From positions 115,650,652 to 115,714,651 of the forward strand of contig OY821521.1 of assembly GCA_963682025.1 (NCBI GenBank): DNA of 64,000 bases. Direction: 5' to 3'. Shown here piece after piece: positions 1 to 9,866 of this stretch. Within the stretch, counting starts at the first letter, position 1. The number at the start of each line of letters is the position of its first letter. Below the pieces are notes generated by a model. That model was not told the origin of the DNA and made no database searches. It saw only the letters and a list, made by a program, of their open reading frames with translations. This stretch comes from Cordilura impudica (Eukaryota; Arthropoda; Insecta; Diptera; Scathophagidae). Position numbers and translations under genes: made by a program.

Positions 1-458
1 ATTTCCTTCCTGTCCTCTAGTATGGTATCTCTCAGCATATTTAACGTTTCATTAAAATGATTATTAATATTTATTTGTTGATTTACTGTTTCGATAATGT
101 TGTGGTTGTTGCCATTCGTGGCTTCTAGATGATCACGAATGTTCCGTCTGTCCTCCTCATCCATCGCACCAAACAACCATTTCTGCGCTGAACCCACTAA
201 ATTCAACAGTCCCCTCTCCTTGCGCCTTCCAAAGGGCACAACAGATCTTATCTTAGATCTAAGTGCTTTAATTTCCGAGGCTAAAACTGTCTTATAGTTT
301 GTGTTTAAATTCCCTGTATTTTCCTCGAACATGTCTATAATCTTAACTATTTCCGTATCAAACATTCTGATGATTGTGTATACATTTTCCTTTGAGATCT
401 GAGTAATTTGCATCTCTGTTCTCCCCAGCCCAGATGTCACAATTATGAGCAGTACCAT
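1..458 (-). CDS. env: Env-like glycoprotein, N-terminal part, partial at window edge
   Basis: An open frame of 152 codons runs from ATG at 458 to the window edge without a stop. It starts with a short hydrophobic stretch (MVLLIIV) that could be a signal peptide. Around residues 80-105 there is a basic cluster (GRRKERG) followed by a conserved segment with GLLNLVG and WLFGAMD; this resembles the cleavage site and fusion-peptide region of insect errantivirus and baculovirus F-type envelope proteins. Just upstream, at about 470-468, the minus strand reads a pyrimidine/A-rich run ending TTTCAG, a plausible 3' splice site, as expected since errantiviral env is made from spliced RNA. It is the only frame of this element without a visible lesion, but the C-terminal part with the membrane anchor is outside the window. 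Confidence 0.72.
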   Translation of the reverse strand, partial: MVLLIIVTSGLGRTEMQITQISKENVYTIIRMFDTEIVKIIDMFEENTGNLNTNYKTVLASEIKALRSKIRSVVPFGRRKERGLLNLVGSAQKWLFGAMDEEDRRNIRDHLEATNGNNHNIIETVNQQININNHFNETLNMLRDTILEDRKE

Positions 459-511
459 GGTTATTATCTGAAATTTTTAATTTTTTTTTTTATTTAATTT
501 AAGGTTAATTA

Positions 512-1539
512 TTAGTTTTCAGTCATTTGAGGACTGCTAAATTTATTGGGTCTTTTGATGTTACTCGTATGTATCCCTTGTAAAGGCCTTTTTCTGAACT
601 TAGGTTCCTCTTTATGTCGTACATTCTTATAATGTTTTATGAAACCCTCCCGTCTGGTTTCTATATAAGTTTCCCTATTTTTGTTTGCCCTGTCTATTCT
701 TTCCTTCTTAATTTTGCACAGCCTCTCGTAAATTACCGTGTGATCAATTATATGATTCTGTACTTCCAGAGGTGTGCATTTGATTGTGCTATGATATGTG
801 TCATTATATAACATAATTGCCTTGTATATTTGCTGTGTGATCGGCAAATGGTTTACAAGATTCAAAGTCCGTATTTTCTCCGTGATGGTATTGTTTAATC
901 TCTCTATGTCACTGTTACCAGTGTGACTATTTGGTTTGGTAGTGTGATACTGTATACCATCATTTCTCATGAACTCCTTAACGTTCTCGTTGTTGAACCC
1001 ATTGTCAAACACCATTTTATTCACCTGCCCCTTATTGTCAAAAACTGTTGTAGCTGGGCTACAAGTGTAATACTGTTCCTATCCGTAAGTGGCAAACATG
1101 TGGCGTGTTCCGAAAACAATAAAAGAATAAAAGAATTCTTGCTATTAACGTAAGTATCCACATGAATAATCTCATTAATAGTGTGTGGAGTCTCTGTCAT
1201 TTGGAACTTACTTTTGATGGGGTTTCTATCATATTTCCCCCCCCCCCCCCCCCCCGTACATATATCGCATTTATTTATGACTCTATTTATTTCCTCTTTA
1301 AGTTGAGGGTTATACAGTCTAGCTTTTAACCCTTCGAAAGTTGCTGTTATGCCGCGATGGCCACTTTCATTTTTATGAAAAAGGGCGATTTGCCTTCTCA
1401 AATCTTCGCCATTCTCGATATCCTCCGCAACTCGAGAACACCTGACGAATTTTACGTTCCGGTTTGCGGAAAATTCTTCTTCGATAATTCTCTGGACCCT
1501 ATAATACTCGTGGTCATCCAGGCAGGAATATATTCCTAC
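512..1539 (-). pseudogene. Integrase region of the 17.6/297-like element, frameshifted
   Basis: Two overlapping frames make up the integrase. The first (to 1021) holds the H2C2 zinc-binding region (HKNESGHRG then CDIC) and the first core Asp (HVDTYVNS). The second (1024-512) holds the second Asp (VFDNGFN) and the Glu (NSDIERLNN), so the D-D-E set is recognisable but split by a frameshift near 1024. Right after CDIC the coding strand runs into 19 consecutive G (C on the plus strand, 1237-1255), replacing the normal residues with glycines. The C-terminal 60 residues are basic. A stop at 1540-1542 separates this part from RNase H. It cannot give an active integrase. Confidence 0.85.
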
Positions 1540-2652
1540 TTATCCCTTTATTATTTCCCTTCTAATGATGTCCAAAACTCTATTTTCATCAATGTGATTT
1601 TGATCTATATAAATACGTCTAAACTTGAAAATGTTTTCAACTGTGTTCCGTTTTTCCTGTGTTATAACTATTTGTATCTTACATCTGTTCACTGTATCCA
1701 AAATTGAAATTTCAAATCCTAAGTCCTGCTCCTGTGAGTGGACTGTTTCTACTTCAACTGAAATGCTATTGTTATCCCCATCAGTGTGAATGGATTCTAT
1801 TTCGGCATTAATCTCATCATTTTGCACTCTACTTAGGAAATCAGCAATATTTTTAGTCTTGCCCTTTATATATTCCAGTGAAAAGTTATATTCTCCCTAA
1901 TCCACGAGCCTCGGGCTTATATCCTTTCCAGAATATTTCGTCATCAGCCACTTCAGTGGTTGATGATCACTCTCTAAGTCGAACCCTCTACCAAAAACGT
2001 ATGGACGAAAGTATTTTACTGCCCATACTATGGCAAGTAATTCTTTTTCCACAGTAGCATAATTTGTCTCATGCTTATTTAGAGTTCTGGATGCATATGC
2101 AACAGGGTGTCCATCTTGAGACAGAACGGCCCCTATTGCGAAGTTGTTGGCATCAGTAGTAATTTTAAATTTTTTTGTGAAATTGGGGTAACGCAATACT
2201 GGAGAATTTGCTACGAGATCTTTTAGTTTCTCGAATGAAGTAATAAAAGCAGGATCATACTCATTGACATGTTCATCTTTTTTCAAAAACCGTGTCATAG
2301 GGTATGCAATTTTTGCATAATCCTTTATAAATTTCCTGTAAAAGCCTGTCATTCCTAGGAAAGATTTTATTTTCTTTGTACTATTTGGTATCTTTAGATT
2401 CCTATTTATTTTGACCTTTTCCGGATTTGCCCTTACTCCGTCCGTTGTGAGGATGTGACCCAGGAATTGCGTTTCTTTCTTAAGAAAGTCGCATTTCTCG
2501 ATTTGTATTTTCAGTCCTGCCCTCTTAAGTGCCCTAAATATCAATTTCAAATTAGTCAAGTGTTCTTCTAAAGAAGTTCCGAACACTAGTATGTCGCCCA
2601 TATAAACGACGCATATTTTATTTATGTATTCGTAAAGAATTTTATTCATCAA
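1540..2652 (-). pseudogene. RT C-terminal half and RNase H of the 17.6/297-like element
   Basis: The frame 2652-1897 begins at the RT palm and covers connection and RNase H (TTDANNFAIGAVLS, then SDHQPLKWL). The RT active site reads YMGD at about 2589-2600 instead of Y-x-D-D, so one of the two metal-binding aspartates is lost. A TAG at 1897-1899 stands where related proteins usually have Trp; the same frame then continues to 1540 with an acidic linker between RNase H and integrase. This part is joined to the N-terminal half by a one-base frameshift near 2670, so the polymerase is dead three times over. Confidence 0.88.
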
Positions 2653-3658
2653 CCTTTGAAAAGTTGATGGGGATTTTTCAAGCCAAATGGCGTACGAATA
2701 AATTCGTAGTGTCCGAAAGGTGTTGAGAATGCGGTTATTGCCCTGTCTGCCTCTCTAACCGGAATTTGGTGGAAACCCTTAGCCAAGTCCAAAGTTGTAA
2801 AGTATTGCGCTCTACCAAGTTTATCTAATAGCGAGTTCAGGTTCGGAATGGGATATTTATCATCGACCGTATATTCATTTAGCTTTCTGTAATCTATAAC
2901 GATTCTATCCTTCCTTTTTCCGGAATTGTCTAATTTCTTCTCGACGATCCACAATGGACTATTGTAGGGTGAATTGCTCTCCCGTATTATTTTCTGTTCA
3001 ATCATTTCATCAATTTGACGTTTAATTTCTTCCTCATGTATTTGAGGATACCTGTATATTTTAGAATATAAAGGCCTCTCATTTGTGGTTATTATCTCAT
3101 GAGATACCTGGTTTGTGTATGACAAGATGTCCCCGTCTTTAAAGAATAAATCCTCGAAATCGGTAAGCAGCCTTAAGGTTGCCTGACGTTCCTCGTCATT
3201 CATATGGGATAAATTAATACCATCTTTTATGTTTCTATTTTCTATTTGTTGAAAATTACAAACATTTTGTACATATTCGGGGTAATTATATTCTTCGAAA
3301 TATAGTTTATTATTCAATGTATCGATACATTTTCGTTCGTAATCAATTTTCGCCCTTAGGGCTTGCAAAAAATTTTGTCCAATTATACCAGAGAAGTTTT
3401 TGTTTGAAAAATTAATAACCTTATAGTGAAGTGTACCAAGACAACCAAATTCCTCTGGGAATGGTGTAGTTACTACATATTTAAATTCTTTTGTACCATT
3501 TAGCGTTTTATAAAATAAAGGATTCCTAAATGTAATTTTCTGATACTGTTCTGTAATAGTCCTTCTCTTAGAATACTGGTAGTAGAGCCTGTATCGAAAA
3601 GGCACCTAATCTTCTGTTTCCCTATTGAAATCCTCACTATGGGCAATGTGGTCCTTGA
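2649..3658 (-). pseudogene. Protease and RT N-terminal half of the 17.6/297-like element
   Basis: The retropepsin active site (LFDTGSTTSIL) is read at 3595-3587 in one frame; about 40 residues later the reading passes to the frame that runs 3605-2649, so a frameshift lies near 3560. That frame continues with protease C-terminus (IIGQNFLQALRAKIDY) and the RT fingers and palm (DRIVIDYRKLNEYT; FTTLDLAKGFHQI). It ends in a wrong tail (NPHQLFKG) because a single base is missing in the AAT-GCC-CCA region, which shifts the conserved GLKNAP-type motif. The frame also overlaps the end of gag, as expected for frameshifted gag-pol expression. Confidence 0.86.
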
Positions 3659-4863
3659 GGCGGTATGATAAAATTTATATCGCTTTCCTCATTTGCCCGA
3701 GCTTCATGGATAGTTCCCACCTCCATAGGTTCAGGATCCATTCTGGAGTTACGAGTATCCATGCTCATACGTGTAACCCTTGTCTGGTTGGAATTGTTAG
3801 TATTCGAATTTCTTTGTATGGTTGTGTTATTTGGTGTGTATCTATTAGGATTGTAACCGTTTGAAGAGAACTGTTGTCCGTATGATTGTCTTTCACTGCG
3901 GTAATAATTTGCAGGGTTTTGTTTATTAATGTAATTATTATTATTGCAGCTATTTTGTCTGTTCGAATTTCTATTAGCATTCTCGCCGTCATTATAACTC
4001 CTACGTGGAAAATCTCTGTAATTTCCTTCCGTATTGTTCCAATTCGCACTACGGTTGACAGTTCTATGATTTTTCCGAAATTTAGTATGAATCACCCTAT
4101 GATCATCCAAAGCCTCAATCTGAGTATATTTAGTCATTAATTGATTTAAAGAGCTCCGTTTGTCGGCATGTGATCTCATTGTGATATCGATTTTGTAAAT
4201 TATTATGTTAACTAAGTCCCTTTCAATACATTCTGGTCTATACAATGTGGGCTTGTCCTCATCGTACATATATATTTGGTTTAATTCAAATTTAGTTTTT
4301 ATAGCGAACTCGAAGAGTTCTCTTAGATTACTTACTTTTAGATAACGAAAATTCATAACCACATCCCCATACGTGTATCTCGGTCGGTATTGGTCCAGCA
4401 GCTTATTCTTAATTTCTTCCCAAGTCGCATCGATTCCCAGCTCCAGAACATATTTTGCTACTTCACCGATTATCTTGTCGTTCACAACAATGGACACAGC
4501 CAATTTCAATAACTCCTGGTCATTCGGCGAACACAGAGCCAAAATTGCCTCCACCAAATTAATAAAGGCAAATACGTTCTGTTTTTCGTCCAAGCTCCTC
4601 AATTGTCGAAACTGTTGAAGGACTTCCACCACAGGTAGACGTCAGTTGTGGCCTTCAGGCTGTTGTGCCATTTGAACATTTTGCTGTTGTTCCATTGCAT
4701 TAAGTCTGATTTGTTGTTGCAGTTCCGTAATCATCACTTCTTGTCTTCGAATAACCTCCTCCATATTTTCTCTGGTTGGTTCGGCCATTTCTTCTTGGAT
4801 ATTACGGTTCTTATCGAATTTTGATTGTCTATGATTATGAGTATACTTCTTTGCACTTTTCAC
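3637..4863 (-). pseudogene. gag: Gag of the 17.6/297-like element with one in-frame stop
   Basis: A 73-codon frame (4863-4642) with a coiled, Gln-rich stretch is followed, in the same frame after a TGA at 4642-4644, by 331 codons to 3637. The second part has the helical capsid-like region and an Asn/Arg/Ser-rich basic tail from about residue 200. No CCHC knuckle is visible, which is usual for errantiviral Gag. It ends ten or so codons past the start of the protease frame. Gag would form the particle shell and bind the RNA. With the TGA it is probably non-functional unless read through. Confidence 0.82.
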
Positions 4864-5142
4864 ACAAATTTTATTTTTAATTTTTGGGTTTATTTAAGGT
4901 TTTTGAGGATTTTCACAAAATTTATAATTTTGTTTTTAAATTCACAAATCTTTTCAGTTTCTTTAAGGGTTTTTTTCACGATTTTTTTTTTGCAAAATTT
5001 ATAATTCTGTTTTTAAGTTCACAAATGTTTTCAGTTTATTTAAGGGTTGTTTTTCTCAAAATTTAAATTTATGATATTTGTTTTCAAGTTCACAAATGTT
5101 TTGATCGTTTAGGTTCTTTAGTTTGGATCTTTAGATTCTAAC
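4864..5142 (-). other. Leader between LTR and gag of the 17.6/297-like element
   Basis: About 280 bases of AT-rich untranslated leader. It contains three imperfect copies of a roughly 60-80-base unit with the words TTCACAAA and TTTAAGGGTTTTT (plus strand, around 4895, 4970 and 5045). No coding frame is convincing. Confidence 0.6.
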
Positions 5143-5157
5143 TTCCCGACTGCGCCA
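5143..5157 (-). promoter_or_regulatory. Primer-binding site, tRNA-Ser type
   Basis: Read on the minus strand this is TGGCGCAGTCGGGAA, directly after the LTR. It would pair with the 3' end of a tRNA ending in CTGCGCCA, the serine tRNA type used by 17.6/297-group elements. It fixes the inner edge of the LTR at about 5158. Confidence 0.75.
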
Positions 5158-5627
5158 ATACGTTGTTTAAAAAAAAGAAACACTAGAATTTTTTGATTTT
5201 AGCACCAAACAAAATGTACTTTATTTGTTAACATTGATCTTAAGACTAACTAAAATTTTGTTTCCATGTTCTATATATTTAAAAAAAAAATGCCATCGAA
5301 TCTTTTTTTCTCTTAATGTCAACAAACCGAAAACAAAGTAGAACTTTTATTTTCAGCCTGTAAAAATCAAAACGATCGATAAGCGTTATTCGATACATTT
5401 ATTTATTTAATTTTTTATTATTGTACTGAAAGCAAAGCGGAATTTTTGCCTTCAGTTTTTTACTGCAATATTACTTGATATATTTTTATTCTTAATGTTA
5501 GTGAACTGAGCAAAAATTTTGGTTTCAATTTGTTAATGAATACAATCAGCAATGTGAGTATTTCTCTATTAAATCTTCTACGCTTATTTCAGTGGCGTAG
5601 GTTGAATTTGGGTACGGATACGTAACT
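5158..5627 (-). repeat. 5' LTR of the 17.6/297-like element
   Basis: About 470 bp between the primer site and the resumption of BEL-A coding at 5628. On the minus strand it starts AGTTACGTATCC, a typical errantivirus LTR start. It carries a TATA-like TATATAG (plus strand about 5270) and A-rich polyadenylation-type words. The partner LTR lies outside the window, so the outer boundary rests on the start motif and the flank only. Confidence 0.7.
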
Positions 5628-7240
5628 CGTGCGTTCCGCTGACAACCCAGCTGATATTGGATCACGCGGATGCAGTCCTCAGGAACTTCTCAGCAACTCT
5701 CTCTGGTGGCATGGACCAAACTGGCTTTTGCAAAAACCCGAAGAATGGCCAAAGTCCATGATTGTTCATGAAAGTCCCCCGGAGATAAAAAATGTTGAAC
5801 TTTTTCACGTACTAGGAGAAGATTGTGATATTTTAGCTCGTTTCTCAAAGTGGGACCGAGGCATTCGAGTCATAGCGTATGTTTTCCGATTTTCAGCTGA
5901 ACTCTCCAAAAATTCCGACCATTAAATCGACTTTGATTCACTATCAATTGGCCACAATGAGTTTCTAAGTGTGAAAAATCGTTTGAATTCCCTAGCCCAA
6001 AGGATGCATTTTCACAAAGAATATCAATCTCTGCTACCCTCAAAATCCATTTGTAAAAGGAGTTCAATGTATCCCCTAAACCCATTTTTAAATAATAATG
6101 GAATTATCAGAGCTAATGGCAGAATTTCTAACTCTGCTATCTTTTACAATGAGCGACACCCGGTCATAATCCCGGTGACATCAAAGTATTGCGAACTGTT
6201 CATTTCATTCACGCATAATCTCCTTATGCATACCGAGCATAATTTAATGGTGAGAGCCATTCGTAACGAGTATTACATCTCAAGACCCAAATCCGCCATT
6301 AAAAAATGCATCCGAAATCGTAAAATTTGCGTGATTTATAAACAAAGACTACAATCCCAAATGATGGCAGCGCTCCCACAAGATAGAAGCACGAATTCTC
6401 TCCCGTTTTCCATCACTGGATTGGACTTCAACAAAAACATCGATTCTCCGAAATGCGCCATACCATAAAAATTACGTATGTGTTTTCGTCTGTTTTAGCA
6501 CCAAAGCTCTATATCTCGAGATATGTTCCGATTTATCCTCAGGGTCCTTTCAAGCCGCATTTACCAGATTCGTTGGACGCCGGGGACTATCAAAAAAGGT
6601 GATGTCTGATAATGGAACAAACTTTGTTGGGGCAGAACCTGCTCTTCGTACTGAATTTCAAGATTTTCTCAAAATCGCTTCAAAAAGCATAGCGGAAAAA
6701 TATACCGCTCATGGTTTTCAACGGACATTTATTCCACCGAATGCTCCTCACATGGGAGGTTTATGGGAAGCTGGAGTAAAGTCGTTTAAAATACATCTTC
6801 GAAAAGTTGCGGAAAACCAAAAATTTACCTTTGAGGAATTCACAACACTATTGACGCGGATCGAAGCAGTTTTAAACTCTCGGCCGATATCCCCTATGAC
6901 AGACGATCCCAATAAAATTTTAGCACTTACTCCATGCCATTTTCTGATCGACGCCCATCTGTTAGCCGCCCCTGAAGTTGCCACAGAACCTATATCCTTA
7001 AAAAACCGTTGGGAACGATTAAAATCTATTCACCACCAATTTGCCCAACGGTGGAAGATGAATATCTTAAAGAGTTGCAGCGAAGATATATATGGCAACA
7101 TCAAGATGAAAATGTGAAAGTCGGCCAGCTCGTTGTCGTAAAAGACGATCTTCTTCCTCGCCACGAATAGAGATAAGGTCGCATTAATAAAATTTACAAT
7201 GGTCATGATGGGCTCGTTTGGGTTTTCTGACTCGGCCTAT
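5628..7240 (+). pseudogene. BEL-A pol fragment: post-RNase H to integrase C-terminus
   Basis: The reading resumes at RSADNPADIGSRG, the conserved BEL/Pao segment after RNase H, then runs through the H2C2 region, integrase core and DUF5641-type C-terminus. Core motifs are ITGLDFN (first Asp), MSDNGTNFVGA (second Asp) and GGLWEAGVKSFK (Glu). A TAA at 5923-5925, a frameshift near 6465 and several stops after 7117 break it. The last codons are cut by 412-B at 7240 and continue at 14082. The part upstream was displaced by the errantivirus insertion. Confidence 0.88.
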
Positions 7241-7614
7241 TGTAGCGTAACACGACTTTCGTAGTGTGCTGTATAATACCCACACTGCATAGCGTACAAT
7301 GTTTGCAAATGCGAAAATAACAAATATCAATATTGTTGACCACTGCATTTGCAAAACATTGTATGACTGCGTATATTCTTATTGTATGTTGTTGTTACGC
7401 TGGCACACTTATGTTTATGCTGACCCAAGTGCAGGTAACACATTGTTGTTGTTAATATAGGTTGAAAATATGTATATAAAGAAGAACCTTTTATAATCAA
7501 TTACTCATTAATAATTTATCAATCAAACAATTAATAGTTTAGCTCCTAGATAGAGCTGAAATAATAATAATAATAAATACTATTTAAAACACAAAAAGTA
7601 TCTTGTTTGCTATA
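7241..7614 (+). repeat. 5' LTR of 412-B
   Basis: It starts TGTAGCGTAAC and ends GCTATA; same length as the LTR at 13704-14077. A TATATAAA box lies at 7473-7480 and an AATAAA at about 7572-7577, so promoter and polyadenylation signal are both present. Confidence 0.93.
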
Positions 7615-7632
7615 TGGCGATCCTGCCAGTGC
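7615..7632 (+). promoter_or_regulatory. Primer-binding site of 412-B
   Basis: TGGCGATCCTGCCAGTGC follows the LTR with no gap. The first ten bases are the same as in 412-C (17729), which supports a common tRNA primer. I cannot name the tRNA with certainty; the 412/mdg1 lineage uses TGGCGA-type sites. Confidence 0.7.
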
Positions 7633-8504
7633 TCCTTAGATGAGCATTGCAGAAAATATATATAATTCAAGGATTATGCTCTTAAATTGAGCAATCCTGA
7701 ATAGAATAATAATAAAAAAAAAAAAAAAAAACACATAATAATTTTGTCCTGGTGGATCAGCCACAACGATCCATCAGCTGCGTTGAAGGAAGATACTGTC
7801 TGGCCTAAAGACAGCGGAGCTTAAAATCAATGGCGGAAGGGCCAAAACCTATCTCCATAGAAGAGTATAGAAGAAGGACGGGCCAGCAGAAAAAGAAGGA
7901 AGAACACATCAAAAGACCTCTGGTATATATCAATATACACATCAATATGCCCCTAACAGGTTCATCCTAGTTTTACCAAAAACAAAAAAAAAAAAAAAAA
8001 CAAAAAAAAAAAAAGTGGAGCATCCCGTTATGCACCCGTAGGTCAGAAAGCGTTAACCGCTCTTGACAAATAAACAAAAACAAATAAATAGAAAACACAA
8101 TAATTTATAAGAGAAAAAAAAAATTGTAAGAGATATAAAAAAAAAAAAATAAATAAAAATCCACAAAGGAATGTAGTTCAATTAATCTGATTTGTTCTGT
8201 ATAAAAAGCTATTATTTAATCTTGATACAATTATATAAAGAGAAAAATAACTTTTGTAATTATGCTGTTTAAGAGAGAAAAAAAAAACACAAATTAAATT
8301 AAAAATTTTTTTTTTAAATTAAATATATACATAAATAAAACTGATGCATGTAAAATAGTATAAGCTATTGATAAAAATAATGAATTACTAGGGAAGATAT
8401 ATAATTAGCAAGATATAAGATTCGGTTAAATTATTGAGGCAGTCAGAAAAATATTTAATAGAAATAAATAATAGAAAAAAATACAAAATAAATAGCAAAG
8501 GAAA
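7633..8504 (+). other. Long leader of 412-B
   Basis: About 870 bases with several poly-A runs (7710-7730, 7978-8013, 8110-8150). It holds one short ORF (7830-7970) and otherwise only AT-rich sequence. The long A-rich leader resembles that of 412-C. Confidence 0.6.
7830..7970 (+). CDS. Short leader ORF of 412-B, 46 codons
   Basis: ATG at 7830 opens 46 codons ending TAG. The peptide begins MAEGPKPISIEEYRRR and is strongly basic in the middle (KKKEEHIKRP). Its base composition is less AT-rich than the surrounding leader, which argues weakly for coding. No family is recognised. It could equally be a translated upstream ORF with only a regulatory role. Confidence 0.35.
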   Translation: MAEGPKPISIEEYRRRTGQQKKKEEHIKRPLVYINIHINMPLTGSS

Positions 8505-8723
8505 ATGGGAGGTCGTCAATCAAAAATAGAGAATCCCAATGCAAATGTTATTAATGAAGTAGAAATAAAAGAAGACTCAATCGACCTAAAATTAATTGAG
8601 TGTTGTTTACTAATAATAACCGTACTGATTAGCTTAAATTTTGCATTACATATTTATGCCTTAAACACCAAGAAATTAAAAAAGAAATATTTGAGCAGAG
8701 CCAATGACTTAAACAAAATTTAA
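8505..8723 (+). CDS. Small membrane-anchor protein upstream of gag, 412-B
   Basis: A 72-codon ORF eleven bases before gag. It starts MGGRQSK, a good N-myristoylation consensus (Gly2 with Ser6). After an acidic stretch there is a hydrophobic segment at about residues 30-52 (CCLLIITVLISLNFALHIYAL) suited to cross a membrane, then a Lys-rich tail (KKLKKKYLSR). 412-C has a 74-codon ORF with the same layout at the same place (25935-26159), although the sequences differ. Small ORFs ahead of gag are known in the 412/mdg1 lineage; function is unknown. A role in Gag targeting to membranes is only a guess. Confidence 0.6.
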   Translation: MGGRQSKIENPNANVINEVEIKEDSIDLKLIECCLLIITVLISLNFALHIYALNTKKLKKKYLSRANDLNKI

Positions 8724-8734
8724 ATAATTTTCCC

Positions 8735-9866
8735 ATGGATTGGCAAGAAATAATTCAGAAGGTGAGACTAATCAAAGAGGAGTTCGACAAATCTTATAAA
8801 TGTTTAAATATAGATAGAAGCACAAAAGAGGAAACAATAATAAAACATATTAGAATCTTATGCGAAAAGTTAGAACAAATCAGGGTTTTGCTAAATACAA
8901 ATTATAACAGACTCACGACACCACATAGGACAGCTGCTAAAAGTTTTTTCTTAGATGTCAAGACTAGAATCCTGATTATATCATCTAAGAAGGGTGTTAA
9001 GGTAAAATTACCAGATACACTACACGAAGAGGTAAAATTCTTAGTAGAAACTGAAAATTCAGAGAATATTGGAACCTCTTTGGAAAGTAAAGAAGTAAAA
9101 ATGACACAAACAGTCGTTGACTTTCTGAACACAGCTTCAAAGCTGATCATAGAATTTGATGGAAAACCAGAAAATTTACGTTCCTTTATAGACTCGTTAC
9201 AGTTAATAGAATCCATCAAAGGTGACCACGAATCTATCGCAGTCTCTTTAATAAAAACAAAGTTAAAGGGAAGTGCAAGAAATTTAATAGGTAATGAACA
9301 AACCATTACTGAGATAATACATAAACTAAAAAAACTCAGTAAAGGGCGAGTCGGTTGAGGTATTGACAGCAAAAATAATGAATACCCGACAAAACAATAA
9401 AACTGCCAATAACTATTGCAGTGAAATAGAGAATTTAACGAAGTCATTAGAAAATGCCTATTTATCAGATGGTTTGCCATGCGAATTGGCATGTAAATAT
9501 TCAACACAGGTAGCAGTAAAGGCACTAACCAAAAATTGCACCATCGATAAAGTTAAACTTATCATGGAAGCAGGCCAATTCAGTAACATGAATGAGGCCG
9601 TTGGCAAATTCATAAACAGTTGCACTGAAGCAACAGGGCAACAAAATGCCGTATTGTATTTCGGGCAGAAGTTTAACCGAAATAATAACTACAGACAATA
9701 TCGTGGAAGGTACAATTACCCACGCAATAATAGTAATAACAGTAACAACGGCAGACCCCAACAAAAACCTATTCACAACAGGGTTCAACAAAATCAGAAC
9801 CACACACGTAACAGAAATTACGTCAGAGCAGCAGAGTCACATGAAAATGATTCGGAAAACTGCTAA
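8735..9866 (+). pseudogene. gag: Gag of 412-B with one frameshift
   Basis: The first frame (8735-9358, 207 codons) and second frame (to 9866) together form a Gag of normal size. They meet near 9335-9350, where the run GGG before CGAGTC appears one base too long; in the shifted frame the protein continues ESVEVLTAKIM without a break. The N-terminal half is helical and capsid-like; the C-terminal 60 residues are rich in Asn, Arg and Gln with no CCHC knuckle. It could be a real lesion, a base-call error in a homopolymer, or recoding, but a mutation is simplest. Its end overlaps pol by 16 bases. Confidence 0.75.

Larger units (their letters stand above)
1..5627 (-). mobile_element. Errantivirus-like Ty3 element, 17.6/297 group, cut by window edge
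   Basis: On the minus strand, from right to left: a 5' LTR, a primer-binding site, gag, protease, reverse transcriptase, RNase H, integrase and the start of env. The order gag-pol-env, an LTR beginning AGTTAC and a TGGCGCAGTCGGG primer site fit the 17.6/297 group of insect endogenous retroviruses. The element is dead: in-frame stops in gag, RNase H and the pre-integrase region, frameshifts in protease, RT and integrase, and a lost catalytic Asp in RT. It lies in BEL-A; the flank resumes at 5628, and the probable duplicated site is CGTG, but the left copy is outside the window. Confidence 0.88.
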
